64,000 nt of DNA, taken from positions 1 to 64,000 of the forward strand of contig NZ_JAPPSQ010000005.1 in the NCBI RefSeq assembly GCF_026652115.1, given 5' to 3'. Each line of letters begins with the position of its first letter. The stretch's first letter is position 1. Under the pieces are notes generated by a model that saw nothing but the letters and a program-made list of their open reading frames with translations, was not told the origin of the DNA and ran no database searches. A program made the translations under genes and the position numbers. The stretch is from Algoriphagus sp. PAP.12 (lineage in GTDB: Bacteria > Bacteroidota > Bacteroidia > Cytophagales > Cyclobacteriaceae). Positions 46,932-55,203 of the stretch are shown here, piece after piece.

Positions 46932-47057
46932 GATCTCAAAGCACTAAAATTAGGGAAAAGGCTATGCAATTCGCATTCTGGTAATTGATTTATATAAAAT
47001 TAATCCTGATCCTTTTTTTACTTTTCTCTCCTTTTTCCAATAGGTGAAAAAAGACCG

Positions 47058-47077
47058 ATCCCGAAATGTGTCGGGAT
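47058..47077. repeat. Inverted repeat ATCCCGA/TCGGGAT
   Basis: A 7-bp perfect stem with a 6-nt loop (AATGTG), in plus-strand sequence GGGGCC-rich context. Confidence 0.7.
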
Positions 47078-47211
47078 ACGGGGCCACCGCTTTCCATTTT
47101 AGGGGTATAATCAAATTAATCTAGTGATTTGAATTCTTCACTGGCCTAAAACTATAAAGATTTTTAATGCCAAATGTTAATTCAATCACCATGGATTTCA
47201 AACCATTGAAT

Positions 47212-47300
47212 GTACTTTTGGCCTGGCCCAAAAGTACGAAAAGGCCTAGTCGCAGCTAAGCTTCCACCCGCAATATCTACGCACGCCCCGCGGCTGCGAC
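47212..47300. repeat. Composite palindromic element
   Basis: GTACTTTTGG (47212-47221) and CCAAAAGTAC (47228-47237) form a perfect 10-bp stem with a 6-nt loop. Directly after it, GTCGCAGC (47249-47256) pairs with GCTGCGAC (47293-47300) over a 36-nt loop. Elements of this look are found repeatedly in non-coding DNA of Bacteroidota; that this one is multicopy is inference. Confidence 0.65.
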
Positions 47301-47411
47301 GCCCACAGCACCACAATAATTAAGTTATTTGCAAAATTCAAAAGATCTGGAATTCTAAAAGATTACTTGAATAATTTGGAATCTGCTTTGAAGTGGCTGG
47401 TCCCGAGTTAA

Positions 47412-47521
47412 GGTCAAAAAGCGTAAAGAAAATCGGCTAGTTCCGAACTTGTTCGGAAATCCGGCGATTTTTAGCGTTTGACCCAATCTGGCAGAAAATG
47501 TCCGCAGGCATTTTCAAGCCA
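47412..47521. repeat. Two nested imperfect inverted repeats
   Basis: TTCCGAA (47441-47447) pairs with TTCGGAA (47452-47458); the arms extend outward to AAAATCG (47429-47435) and CGATTTT (47465-47471) and, imperfectly, to TCAAA/TTTGA ends. A second stem follows: GAAAATG (47494-47500) with CATTTTC (47509-47515), extended by TGGC and GCCA (47489-47492, 47518-47521). Confidence 0.65.
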
Positions 47522-47708
47522 ATTCAGGCAAAAGACTTTTGGTGACTTTTGGTCTTTCATAAGTCACATAATCAATAAAACCTGTCATGTTTTTTGTTTG
47601 TTCGAAAGAAATTAAAAATTAAAGCTAACAGGAAACGACCTATTAAAACAGTCTCTCAAACAGTCCAAGCTAAGAGATATGTGAATAAATCAACTATTTT
47701 AAAACAAT

Positions 47709-47743
47709 AAAAAAATGGTTCAAGCCAGAAGACTTGAACCATT
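47709..47743 (-). terminator. Terminator of the molybdopterin dehydrogenase operon
   Basis: An 11-bp perfect stem, AATGGTTCAAG (47714-47724) with CTTGAACCATT (47733-47743), and an A run at 47709-47715 that reads as T on the minus strand. It lies 22 bases after the stop codon. Confidence 0.9.
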
Positions 47744-47764
47744 ACAAAACTCTAATTCTTTTAA

Positions 47765-50047
47765 TTAAACCTTGAAAGGCAATTTATAAATCCGCTTTCC
47801 ATTTAGACGATATATGGCATTGGCCAAAGCAGGAATAAATGGTGGAACCGGTGGCTCTCCTACCCCGGTCGGCTTGATGGAACTCTCTACTATGTGAACA
47901 TGGATTTCTTTCGGAGATTCAGGCATCCTGATGATTGGATAGGTATCAAAATTACTTTGTTGGGCTACCCCATTTTCAAAGGTTACCTCAGAAGCAGTCG
48001 CCAAACTCATGGCGAATTGAGCACCTCCTTCAAACTGTGATTTGATCCGGTCAATATTCACTCCAACCCCACAATCTACTGCATAATGAACCTCTGGGAT
48101 AGTAATATTTCCATTGGAATCTTTATCTAAAATCACCAGACAAGCCACATAGGTTAGAAAGCTTTTATGAGCTGCAAATCCCATGATTCTCCCTGCTTCT
48201 TTCTTCGCTTTATAATTCGATTTTTCTGTTAACTCCCTAACTACGTTTAACATTCTGCCTGTATTCCAAGGATACTCTTCAATCTTTTCCCCATAATTGG
48301 GATAGGCTCCATCGACCATCTCTGATTGGAAATCAATATCCCGTTCAGGACCAATCAATTCATAATAATTCTCTACAGGATCCTTTCCTCTAGCCTCTGC
48401 TATTTCATCTATCATAGAATGAATGGCAAAAGCATGATGGATATTACTCACCGACCGAAGCCAGCCAACTCTCACATGCCCAGTAGACTCATGGGATTCA
48501 ATCCGAATATTGGGCACATCAAAAGGAAAGTCAGTACAACCTAAGCCCATTTCTCCGTCTGAAGGCTGGACTTCTGTCAAAGCACTGGAAGAACCTATGG
48601 CTGGAAACACAGTATGGTGGTTCCATCCTGTCAGATTTCCTGATCCATCCAGAGTAGCCCTGATTCGCTGGGCACTCAATGAATGATAACAATCAAAATG
48701 GATATCATCCTCTCGAGTCCATTGAACTCGAACAGGTGTTTTTGCAGCCTTAGAAAGCAAAGCCGCTTCTACTACATAATCGGGTTTGGATTTACGACCA
48801 AAACCTCCACCTAAGAGCGTCACATTCACCGTAACTTGAGAAGCATCCACTCCTAGAGCGGTTGCTACAGCACCTCTAGCCCATTGAGGATGTTGGGAAG
48901 GAGCCCAAACCTCACAGCTTCCATCGGCTTTCACATCAGCAATAGCTGTTGGTGGCTCCATCGTGGCATGGGCATAATAGGGAACTTCGTAGGTTCTTTC
49001 AATCACTTTGGAAGCTGACCTTCTTGCTCCATCAAAATCACCTCTTTTTCTTCTGACCTTCCCGTTACTTTTGGTACTTTCCAGCATTTCTGCCATCTGC
49101 TTTGCAGAGCTGTAATCTTTATTGACTCCCAAATCCCACTCTACCTCCAAAGCATCTCTGCCTTTCATAGCAGACCAAGTATTGTCTGCGATCACAGCCA
49201 CACCTTCCAAGGCTTTGTCCAAACCGGTTGGATATGATCCTTCTATTTTCACCACCTGTACTACGCCAGGCACTGCCAAAGCTTTCTCTTCATCAAAAGA
49301 AATCACTTTTCCACCAATCACAGGACAGCGTTTTACCACTGCAACCTTCATATTGGGCAGATCCACATCTGCTCCAAAAACAGCTTTTCCTTGGGAAATA
49401 TCCTTCAAATCATAAATCGGAACGGCTTTTCCAATCAATTTATAATTTGAAAAATCCCGAAGAATAAGCTCTCCTTCTGCCGGCAATGGGGCCTCTTTCA
49501 GTTTTGCAACCAATTCTCCAAAAGGAACTTTTTTTCCTGATCCCGAGTGAATCACCATCCCATCGGCAGTATCACATTCCGAAGGCTCCACGCCCCAATC
49601 AGTTGCTGCCGCTTTGATCAACATGATTCGGCCGGTGGCACCTGCTTTTCGCATCGGTTCATAAAACATCCTGACGGAAAAGGAGCCATCGGTATTTTGA
49701 TTCCCATATTTTTCCTCGTCCCCTTCCGCTTGGACGATCTTCACTTTGCTCCAATCAGCTCCCAGCTCATCGGCAACGATCTGAGGCAAAGAGGTCCGAA
49801 TTCCCGTTCCCATTTCAGATCGATGGGCAATTATGGTGACTTCATTATCAGAATTGATGCTGAGGTAAACATTGGGCGCAAAAGTGACTAATTCACCTTT
49901 GGGGCCGGAGCATTGAAAATTGACTCCGAGGAGTAATCCACCAGCGGCCAAAGAACCTAGCTTGAGGAAATCTCTTCGTGAAGCTTTGAAAACCTGGCTA
50001 CGGTCTTCTACTTCTTTATTTTTGAAAATGGGTATAGGCGGAAACAT
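47765..50047 (-). CDS. Tat-exported xanthine dehydrogenase family molybdopterin-binding subunit (IorB-like)
   Basis: A 760-residue large subunit of the isoquinoline 1-oxidoreductase/aldehyde oxidase type. A twin-arginine signal is near the start (SRRDFLKLG, Arg24-Arg25, then AAGGLLLGV), so it is exported folded with its molybdenum cofactor. Cofactor-binding segments include GSFSVRMFYEPMRKAG, TLLGGGFGRKS and the C-terminal IKPTGVGEPPVPP with the likely catalytic Glu. The 2Fe-2S partner is 25 bases upstream on the same strand. No FAD subunit, cytochrome c or XdhC-type maturation factor is in the window. Substrate unknown; probably an aldehyde or N-heterocycle. Confidence 0.9.
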   Translation of the reverse strand: MFPPIPIFKNKEVEDRSQVFKASRRDFLKLGSLAAGGLLLGVNFQCSGPKGELVTFAPNVYLSINSDNEVTIIAHRSEMGTGIRTSLPQIVADELGADWSKVKIVQAEGDEEKYGNQNTDGSFSVRMFYEPMRKAGATGRIMLIKAAATDWGVEPSECDTADGMVIHSGSGKKVPFGELVAKLKEAPLPAEGELILRDFSNYKLIGKAVPIYDLKDISQGKAVFGADVDLPNMKVAVVKRCPVIGGKVISFDEEKALAVPGVVQVVKIEGSYPTGLDKALEGVAVIADNTWSAMKGRDALEVEWDLGVNKDYSSAKQMAEMLESTKSNGKVRRKRGDFDGARRSASKVIERTYEVPYYAHATMEPPTAIADVKADGSCEVWAPSQHPQWARGAVATALGVDASQVTVNVTLLGGGFGRKSKPDYVVEAALLSKAAKTPVRVQWTREDDIHFDCYHSLSAQRIRATLDGSGNLTGWNHHTVFPAIGSSSALTEVQPSDGEMGLGCTDFPFDVPNIRIESHESTGHVRVGWLRSVSNIHHAFAIHSMIDEIAEARGKDPVENYYELIGPERDIDFQSEMVDGAYPNYGEKIEEYPWNTGRMLNVVRELTEKSNYKAKKEAGRIMGFAAHKSFLTYVACLVILDKDSNGNITIPEVHYAVDCGVGVNIDRIKSQFEGGAQFAMSLATASEVTFENGVAQQSNFDTYPIIRMPESPKEIHVHIVESSIKPTGVGEPPVPPFIPALANAIYRLNGKRIYKLPFKV

Positions 50048-50072
50048 AATTTTTCGGGTTTAAGGTAGAAGA

Positions 50073-50528
50073 TCAGGAATTGGAAGCAGTTTTGATTGCT
50101 TCTTTGATGCGATTATAGGTTCCACATCGGCACAAATTACCAGACATTGCCTGTTCTATTTCTTCATCGCTTGGATTCGGATTTTGATTCAACAAAGAAG
50201 CCGCATTCATAATTTGCCCTGATTGGCAATAGCCACATTGAGGAACAATATGCTCCACCCAAGCTTTTTGAACAGGATGATTTCCTTCATCTGACAAGCC
50301 TTCAATTGTGGTGATTTTTCCAATACCCAAGGCAGAAACAGGCATTGAACAAGACCGAATGGCCTGACCATCCAAATGAACTGTGCATGCACCACATAAA
50401 GCTTTCCCGCAGCCAAATTTGGTCCCTTTCATCCCTAACAGATCACGGATAACCCATAATATGGGCATATCCTCCGGAGCATCGATAGATTTTTGCTCAC
50501 CGTTAATATTAATAGAATATTGAGGCAT
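50073..50528 (-). CDS. 2Fe-2S subunit of the molybdopterin dehydrogenase (IorA-like)
   Basis: A 151-residue two-cluster protein. The plant-type cluster uses Cys40, Cys45, Cys48 and Cys60 ([17 protein letters not shown]); the second, helical cluster uses Cys98, Cys101, Cys133 and Cys135 (QCGYCQSG and LCRCGTY). It has no signal of its own and is probably carried through the Tat system with the large subunit. It is the first gene of the pair. No promoter consensus was found before it. Confidence 0.93.
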   Translation of the reverse strand: MPQYSININGEQKSIDAPEDMPILWVIRDLLGMKGTKFGCGKALCGACTVHLDGQAIRSCSMPVSALGIGKITTIEGLSDEGNHPVQKAWVEHIVPQCGYCQSGQIMNAASLLNQNPNPSDEEIEQAMSGNLCRCGTYNRIKEAIKTASNS

Positions 50529-50581
50529 TTTGAATTATTTTAAGTTTACCTATCTAATTTATGGATTTTTCGGGGCATTGT

Positions 50582-51871
50582 TTAGATTCCGATCAAATTC
50601 CATTTATCTCTATATGGTCTAAAAAGCAATTGATTTGCCGCATCATTATTTTTGAATTCTTCTTTCTTTGCATTCCATTTCAATTCCTCTTGAAGCTTAT
50701 ATGAAATCATAGCCAAATGCATAGGCATGACCATTTGACGCGCATATTCCAAATTGGATTCCGGTTGGGTTCTCGCTTTTACAGCATCGATAAAGTTCTG
50801 CTGATGCCCCGGAGACCGGATAATAGTTTTGGGAATTTCCGGAATATCATCCATGACTTTTCCGTCGATTCGAATCTCTCGATTGCTGTAGTCACAGATC
50901 AAAGTCCCTTTACTTCCTTCAAAATAAGCTCCGATACTTTTCCCGATTTCACCCGGTAAATCAGGTCTTTCTGATGTCCAAAAGAGATCCAAGTTTTTAA
51001 ACTTCATATCCACATCAATCCATTTTGGAGTATCTCCCACACCGTCAGATTCCTCACCCACAGCTTTGACCTTTTTGAGTCCTTCAGGGCCCAAAGACCA
51101 CCAAACAATATCAGCAATATGACACCAAAAATCCTGGAAAACGCCTCCTGAATATTCCATAAAATAGCGATAGGTGAAATGGCATTTCTCAGGCGCATAA
51201 TCTGCCATAGGAGCAGGTCCGAGCCACATATCCCAATCCAAATTGGCAGGGGGTGCCTGGTAATTCAGTTTTTCAATCACAGGTGGTTCACCTGTCTTCC
51301 AAAGTCTTACAGTTTTGATTTTGCCCAAAACGCCAGATTGAACGATCTCAGCAACACGATGGTAATTGTCTCCCGCATGGATTTGTGTTCCCATCTGAAA
51401 TATTCTCCCTGTATCCCTCTGAGAATTCAACATCCAAAGACCTTCTTTTTGTGAAAATGAAAGAGGTTTCTCTCCATACACATCTTTGCCTGCCTGAAAT
51501 GCCAAAATAGCAATCTGGGCATGCCAGTGATCGGGAGTGGCAATGGTCACGGCATCTATATCATCCCGTTCCAACACTCTCCTGAAATCCTGATAAAGCT
51601 GAGCCTTCGAATCTGGATGGATTTCCTTCAATTTCGCCAAAGCTTCCTCGGTTCGGACTGTATCCACATCGCACAGAGCCACAATCTCAGCTTCAGGCAA
51701 GTTGGCAAACCAGCGAAGATGGTTCAATCCCATCCCTCCCAAACCTATATGGGCTATTCTCAAGCGGTCTGAGGGGGCTGCTCGAAGTCCTTGAAAAGGT
51801 AAAAACTGCATTCCAAGGGCAGCTAGTGAGGAATATTTTAAAAACGATCTTCGGTTAAAATTTGAGTTCAT
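50582..51871 (-). CDS. Tat-exported Gfo/Idh/MocA family oxidoreductase
   Basis: A 429-residue NAD(P)-dependent oxidoreductase-like protein with a twin-arginine signal (NRRSFLKYSSLAALG, Arg7-Arg8). The Rossmann fold starts at about residue 38 (IAHIGLGGMGLNHL), followed by VALCDVD, TPDHWHAQIA and GKDVYGEKPLS with the typical EKP motif. Exported members of this family in Bacteroidota often bind their nucleotide tightly and act on sugars or glycosides. It is separated from the iorA-like gene by 53 bases and may or may not share its transcript. Confidence 0.9.
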   Translation of the reverse strand: MNSNFNRRSFLKYSSLAALGMQFLPFQGLRAAPSDRLRIAHIGLGGMGLNHLRWFANLPEAEIVALCDVDTVRTEEALAKLKEIHPDSKAQLYQDFRRVLERDDIDAVTIATPDHWHAQIAILAFQAGKDVYGEKPLSFSQKEGLWMLNSQRDTGRIFQMGTQIHAGDNYHRVAEIVQSGVLGKIKTVRLWKTGEPPVIEKLNYQAPPANLDWDMWLGPAPMADYAPEKCHFTYRYFMEYSGGVFQDFWCHIADIVWWSLGPEGLKKVKAVGEESDGVGDTPKWIDVDMKFKNLDLFWTSERPDLPGEIGKSIGAYFEGSKGTLICDYSNREIRIDGKVMDDIPEIPKTIIRSPGHQQNFIDAVKARTQPESNLEYARQMVMPMHLAMISYKLQEELKWNAKKEEFKNNDAANQLLFRPYRDKWNLIGI

Positions 51872-52195
51872 GATGATAGGTTAGGGAATAAAAATGACAA
51901 GGACTGAAAATAACAATTCTCCACTGAAAAACCCCTACGACGAAAGAATTCCAGAGATTTGTATTTGATCTAATTTCCGAGGCTTTTAAGAAGAATCATT
52001 GAAAAATGAGCTTCAACATCCGATTAGCTCAACTTTTTTAGAAAAATTTTAAAAAAATAAGTCCCTGATTCAGAAAAGGAAAAGTAGCCTGGGAGCAAAA
52101 AGAGAAAGATTTTTTGTTCGCATGTTTGGAAAAAATCAAAGATGCCTCTACATTTGCATCACGTTAAACAAACGCGGTTAACGAAAGAAAAAAAT
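51872..52195. other. Divergent intergenic region upstream of tRNA-Asn
   Basis: 324 bases with the tRNA promoter at its right end (separate entry). The left half, upstream of the minus-strand Gfo/Idh/MocA gene, shows no recognised consensus, ORF or repeat. Confidence 0.6.
52126..52156 (+). promoter_or_regulatory. Promoter of tRNA-Asn
   Basis: TTTG (52126-52129) is followed after exactly 19 bases by TACATTTG (52149-52156), a full match to the Bacteroidetes consensus TTTG-N19-TAnnTTTG. The tRNA begins 40 bases downstream. Confidence 0.82.
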
Positions 52196-52269
52196 TCCTC
52201 CTTAGCTCAGCTGGTTAGAGCACATGACTGTTAATCATGGGGTCCTTGGTTCGAGCCCAAGAGGGGGAG
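52196..52269 (+). tRNA. tRNA-Asn (anticodon GTT)
   Basis: A full 74-nt cloverleaf: acceptor TCCTCCT (52196-52202) with AGGGGGA (52262-52268, one T-G pair), D stem GCTC/GAGC, anticodon stem CATGA/TCATG with GTT at 52230-52232, T stem CTTGG/CCAAG with TTCGAGC loop. The discriminator is G52269; a full CCA is not encoded (CAC follows). Confidence 0.97.
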
Positions 52270-52272
52270 CAC

Positions 52273-52300
52273 AAGCCACTCAGAAATGAGTGGCTTTTTT
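52273..52300 (+). terminator. Rho-independent terminator after tRNA-Asn
   Basis: AAGCCACTCA (52273-52282) pairs perfectly with TGAGTGGCTT (52287-52296) across a GAAA loop, followed by four T residues. Confidence 0.93.
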
Positions 52301-52601
52301 CGTTTTTAATGGTTTTATTTTCAAAATAACCTTTTATATCTTTTTTGAACCAAATCAATGCAATCCTCGAGAGCCGGCTCATAATCCTCGATAATATTGT
52401 CAAGACGTTGCCTAGAGTTCGATTCTTGATGGCATGTTTGATAATGAATACTTTTGTGATGAGAATTTGACAAGCGTTCCGGAATACGCTTTGTCGATAC
52501 TTGTCTTAGCCCCACCTTTCAAATTTTTCTTAGGAGAATATTTGCACCTTGACAGTCAAGTCATTTAACCACAAAATTTTGACTAATTTTAGAAAGAAGT
52601 T
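52301..52601. other. Spacer between tRNA-Asn and the AT-rich gene, with a possible gene relic
   Basis: A 64-codon minus-strand frame (52321-52515) is open and ends in a plausible helical sequence (IIEDYEPALEDCIDLVQKRYK). It has no convincing start context or recognised family, so I treat it as a possible remnant of a displaced gene. Nothing else is seen here. Confidence 0.4.
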
Positions 52602-53384
52602 ATGGCAACAGTTCAAGAAACAATTCACGAAATAGAAGAATTTCAGAATGAAGTTTTAAACTCAAATCTTCAAGATGAATTCTGTCATAATTTACTTCGT
52701 ATTACGTCAGTAATATACCTTGACTATTTATCTCATGCTATTTTGGGTGGGGCAAAAAAAGAAAATTTATATACTGCACCATATGCTGAAAAATACTACA
52801 AGATTGTAAGCTTGGAATTTCTTCATGAACAAATAAGAATCAATTCATTGGGGCAATTATTCAATATCTGGAATATTTATGAAAGTTTCCTAAGGAAGAA
52901 ATCCAATGAAATATTTGGAGAAGAGGACAGGTATATTTCAAGGGTTATTAAGAAAATAATTGAAAAATTTGATGATAACAAAAGTAAAGTGATTCTCAGT
53001 GAATTTGATGTAATAAGACATACTAGGAACTCCTTTCATAATGGAGGGATTTTCAAAGAAAATAGCACTGGAGAAAAGGAGCTAAGAGGAAAAAAATATA
53101 TTTTTTTAAAAGATGAGCCAGTAAAACCAGTAAGAAACATGGATATAATTCAAACGATTTGCATTTTATTGAAATCAACAAAATCCCAGCTACCTCAAAA
53201 TCTTAATCCAAACCAACTCCTCGTCCCTATCCTTCCAGATCTCGATTATCCCTCGGAAACAGGCGTCACATTCTACTATCCAACCCTCCAAGGGCTCAGA
53301 ACCCTTGGAGGGTTTCAATGTGGGCTTTTCCTCGTCCCCTGTCTCCACAAAGCTTTATTTCTCCGCTCGAGAGAAACGAACTAA
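52602..53384 (+). CDS. Hypothetical protein, candidate HEPN-like, with an anomalous C-terminal tail
   Basis: A 260-residue protein with no signal peptide or transmembrane segment. Residues 1-200 are AT-rich in coding sequence and predicted helical. The stretch IRHTRNSFHNGG (Arg139 to Gly149) resembles the R-x4-6-H motif (here Arg139-x6-His146) of HEPN RNases, which serve in defence and toxin systems; this is a motif-level guess. From about residue 202 base composition rises in GC, and residues 227-238 are encoded by a 13-bp perfect hairpin, so the C-terminus probably reads through inserted or relic DNA. The neighbouring tRNA and unusual composition suggest acquisition by transfer. Confidence 0.6.
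   Translation: MATVQETIHEIEEFQNEVLNSNLQDEFCHNLLRITSVIYLDYLSHAILGGAKKENLYTAPYAEKYYKIVSLEFLHEQIRINSLGQLFNIWNIYESFLRKKSNEIFGEEDRYISRVIKKIIEKFDDNKSKVILSEFDVIRHTRNSFHNGGIFKENSTGEKELRGKKYIFLKDEPVKPVRNMDIIQTICILLKSTKSQLPQNLNPNQLLVPILPDLDYPSETGVTFYYPTLQGLRTLGGFQCGLFLVPCLHKALFLRSRETN
53282..53314. repeat. 13-bp perfect inverted repeat inside the C-terminal coding region
   Basis: AACCCTCCAAGGG (53282-53294) pairs with CCCTTGGAGGGTT (53302-53314) across CTCAGAA. It is more like a mobile REP-type or terminator hairpin than coding sequence. Confidence 0.85.
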
Positions 53385-53411
53385 CGCAAGCAGACACGAA
53401 ATGGGGAAATA

Positions 53412-53463
53412 GGGATTAATTCCATTGGAATAACTAATTTAGCTGGAGAAATTAGTTAATCCC
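53412..53463. repeat. Nested inverted repeats just before the MtfA-like gene
   Basis: TAACTAATTT (53431-53440) pairs with AAATTAGTTA (53449-53458); GGGATTAA (53412-53419) pairs with TTAATCCC (53456-53463), and the two right arms overlap by three bases, so the stems are alternatives. A small TTCCA/TGGAA stem lies between. The structure ends two bases before the ATG at 53466 and could hide or expose the translation start. Confidence 0.75.
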
Positions 53464-53465
53464 TC

Positions 53466-54257
53466 ATGAATACCTTTACCCTCCTCTTTGCCCTTTTTCT
53501 TTTAAGTATGTTAGGTTGGGTGATTTATCGGTCCAAAGTCAAAAAAAGCGGTTTGGATGTTCCAGAGGTCTTCCCTCCTGGTTGGAGAAAATTCCTTTTG
53601 GAAGAAGTCCATTTTTACAAGGAATTATCTGAAAGTGACAGATTGGTATTCGAAAGCGATATTCAACGATTTCTGAAACGGATCAAAATCACCGGCATCA
53701 AAACTGAAGTGACTGACGAAGACCGGCTTTTAGTGGCCAGCAGTGCCGTAATCCCCATTTTCAGATTTCCGGAGTGGGAATACAAAACTTTGGTTGAAGT
53801 TCTTTTGTATCCAGACACCTTTTCGGAAGATTTCAACTTTTCCGAAGGTGATAGAAATGTAACCGGAATGGCAGGAAGCGGAGGCATGATGAGCAATTTG
53901 GTGATTTTCTCCAAGCCAGCTCTTTGGCAAGGGTTTGAAAATAAAACCGACAAACACAATGTGGGAATCCATGAATTCGTCCACCTTTTTGACAAGCAAG
54001 ATGGAGAGGTTGATGGGATTCCTGCCATTTTCATGAAACATCAATCTATCCTTCCCTGGATGCAGTTGATCAAAAAGAACACAGAGGAAATGCTGGAAGG
54101 AAAAAGTGATATCAATGTATATGGAGCCACCAATCCGCAAGAGTTTTTGGCTGTGACAAGCGAATATTTCTTTGAGCAGCCTCACTTATTCAAAGAAAAG
54201 CACCCTGAATTGTACAAGGTGCTTTCTTCAGTTTTTCATACGGATTTGGCCGATTAA
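53466..54257 (+). CDS. MtfA-like M90 family zinc peptidase
   Basis: A 263-residue protein with an N-terminal membrane segment (about residues 3-21, TLLFALFLLSMLGWVI). The zinc motif HEFVH is at about residues 168-172 in GIHEFVHLFDKQDG, and the third ligand is likely the Glu in NPQEFLAVTSEYFF. E. coli MtfA is a soluble peptidase that binds the Mlc regulator; membrane-anchored relatives are common in Bacteroidota, and their targets are unknown. Expression may be controlled by the inverted repeats in its leader. Confidence 0.88.
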   Translation: MNTFTLLFALFLLSMLGWVIYRSKVKKSGLDVPEVFPPGWRKFLLEEVHFYKELSESDRLVFESDIQRFLKRIKITGIKTEVTDEDRLLVASSAVIPIFRFPEWEYKTLVEVLLYPDTFSEDFNFSEGDRNVTGMAGSGGMMSNLVIFSKPALWQGFENKTDKHNVGIHEFVHLFDKQDGEVDGIPAIFMKHQSILPWMQLIKKNTEEMLEGKSDINVYGATNPQEFLAVTSEYFFEQPHLFKEKHPELYKVLSSVFHTDLAD

Positions 54258-54333
54258 CCATTCAAATGCTGGAACAACTCAAATAAAAAGACTACACTTT
54301 TCGTTATTGAATATATTTTTATTGGTAGGAAAT

Positions 54334-55128
54334 ATGAAATTTTTAACAATCTGGCTTTTACTATTGCCTAATTTATTATTTGCGCAAGTAAAAGATCATG
54401 CTGCTTATATGGCTAACAAACTCACTCCCTTAGAAAAAAGGGAAATGAGGTTAAAAAACAACAGGGAAGACGGGCCATATTTATTATTCCAATTTGGAAT
54501 CCGAAAACACAATACTACTCCAGGTGAAAACATCTTTTTTGACATTTATGGAGAAATGGATGGCGCAGTAGCTTCTACCTACGGTTTCCGTAAAAACAAT
54601 TTATCTATTGAAACAGGACTAGGATTTATTTGGCATAATTCAGAGAAAGTATATTTCCTAGGAAATCCAAATGACAAGCTTCGTACCCATTTAAACTTCA
54701 ATTCCCTCTACCTTCCAATAGGCATTCGATACGATATTCCGCTAAAAAAGGACAAAGGGATACGTTTTGGAGTCCATTCTTCAGCAAACATCATTGTCTT
54801 TTCCACCGAAAAACCAACCTATGGTCAAAATATTCCTTTTGAAAAAAGCTTTGAATCAAAAGGGATTTCCTTCGATTATCAAATCAAAAACAAGCCAATA
54901 CCCTCTTTTTTTAAGATTGGCATCCATACAGAGTTTTCAATTTTTAAATCCTCTTTTTTACTTATTCAAGGGAACTATTTGATTTCTCCTTACCCCTACC
55001 GAATCCTCTCCTATGAATGGGGAAATCAAAATGAGTCCGGATCTTTTCAGGATGAGACAAAGATTGATGGATGGATGTTTGAAATTGCCTATAAGCTGCC
55101 CTTAAATATCTTTCATCTAGAGAAATAA
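54334..55128 (+). CDS. Hypothetical outer-membrane beta-barrel-like protein
   Basis: A 264-residue exported protein with signal peptide MKFLTIWLLLLPNLLFAQ. The remaining sequence has alternating amphipathic strands (FQFGIRKHNTTPGENIFFDIYGE, YLPIGIRYDIPLKK, FFKIGIHTEF) and resembles PorT-like or outer-membrane barrels of Bacteroidota. The frame is open upstream to 54172 inside the MtfA gene, but the signal peptide decides for ATG 54334. Function unknown. Confidence 0.75.
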   Translation: MKFLTIWLLLLPNLLFAQVKDHAAYMANKLTPLEKREMRLKNNREDGPYLLFQFGIRKHNTTPGENIFFDIYGEMDGAVASTYGFRKNNLSIETGLGFIWHNSEKVYFLGNPNDKLRTHLNFNSLYLPIGIRYDIPLKKDKGIRFGVHSSANIIVFSTEKPTYGQNIPFEKSFESKGISFDYQIKNKPIPSFFKIGIHTEFSIFKSSFLLIQGNYLISPYPYRILSYEWGNQNESGSFQDETKIDGWMFEIAYKLPLNIFHLEK

Positions 55129-55203
55129 TAGCCTAGGACTTTGAATAAAGTCTAGCGCCTTTCAACTTTCAAACTTTATATTTCTGACTTCCTGACCACT
55201 GTT

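Larger units (their letters stand above)
46932..47764. other. 833-base gene-free region with several inverted repeats
   Basis: No ORF over 60 codons is present in either orientation, and no known RNA family was recognised. It holds at least five inverted repeats (entries below) spread over 47058-47521, followed by AT-rich sequence and the terminator of the molybdopterin gene. GC-rich patches such as ACGCCCCGCGGCTGCGACGC contrast with the surrounding sequence. Confidence 0.7.

Noticed and set aside
52196-53465. Integrated element with att sites at tRNA-Asn
   Set aside because: I found no integrase gene and no second copy of the tRNA 3' end downstream; only composition and position hint at transfer.
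53730-54185. 151-codon minus-strand frame
   Set aside because: Antisense to the MtfA-like gene, which has the HEFVH motif and full-length homology pattern.
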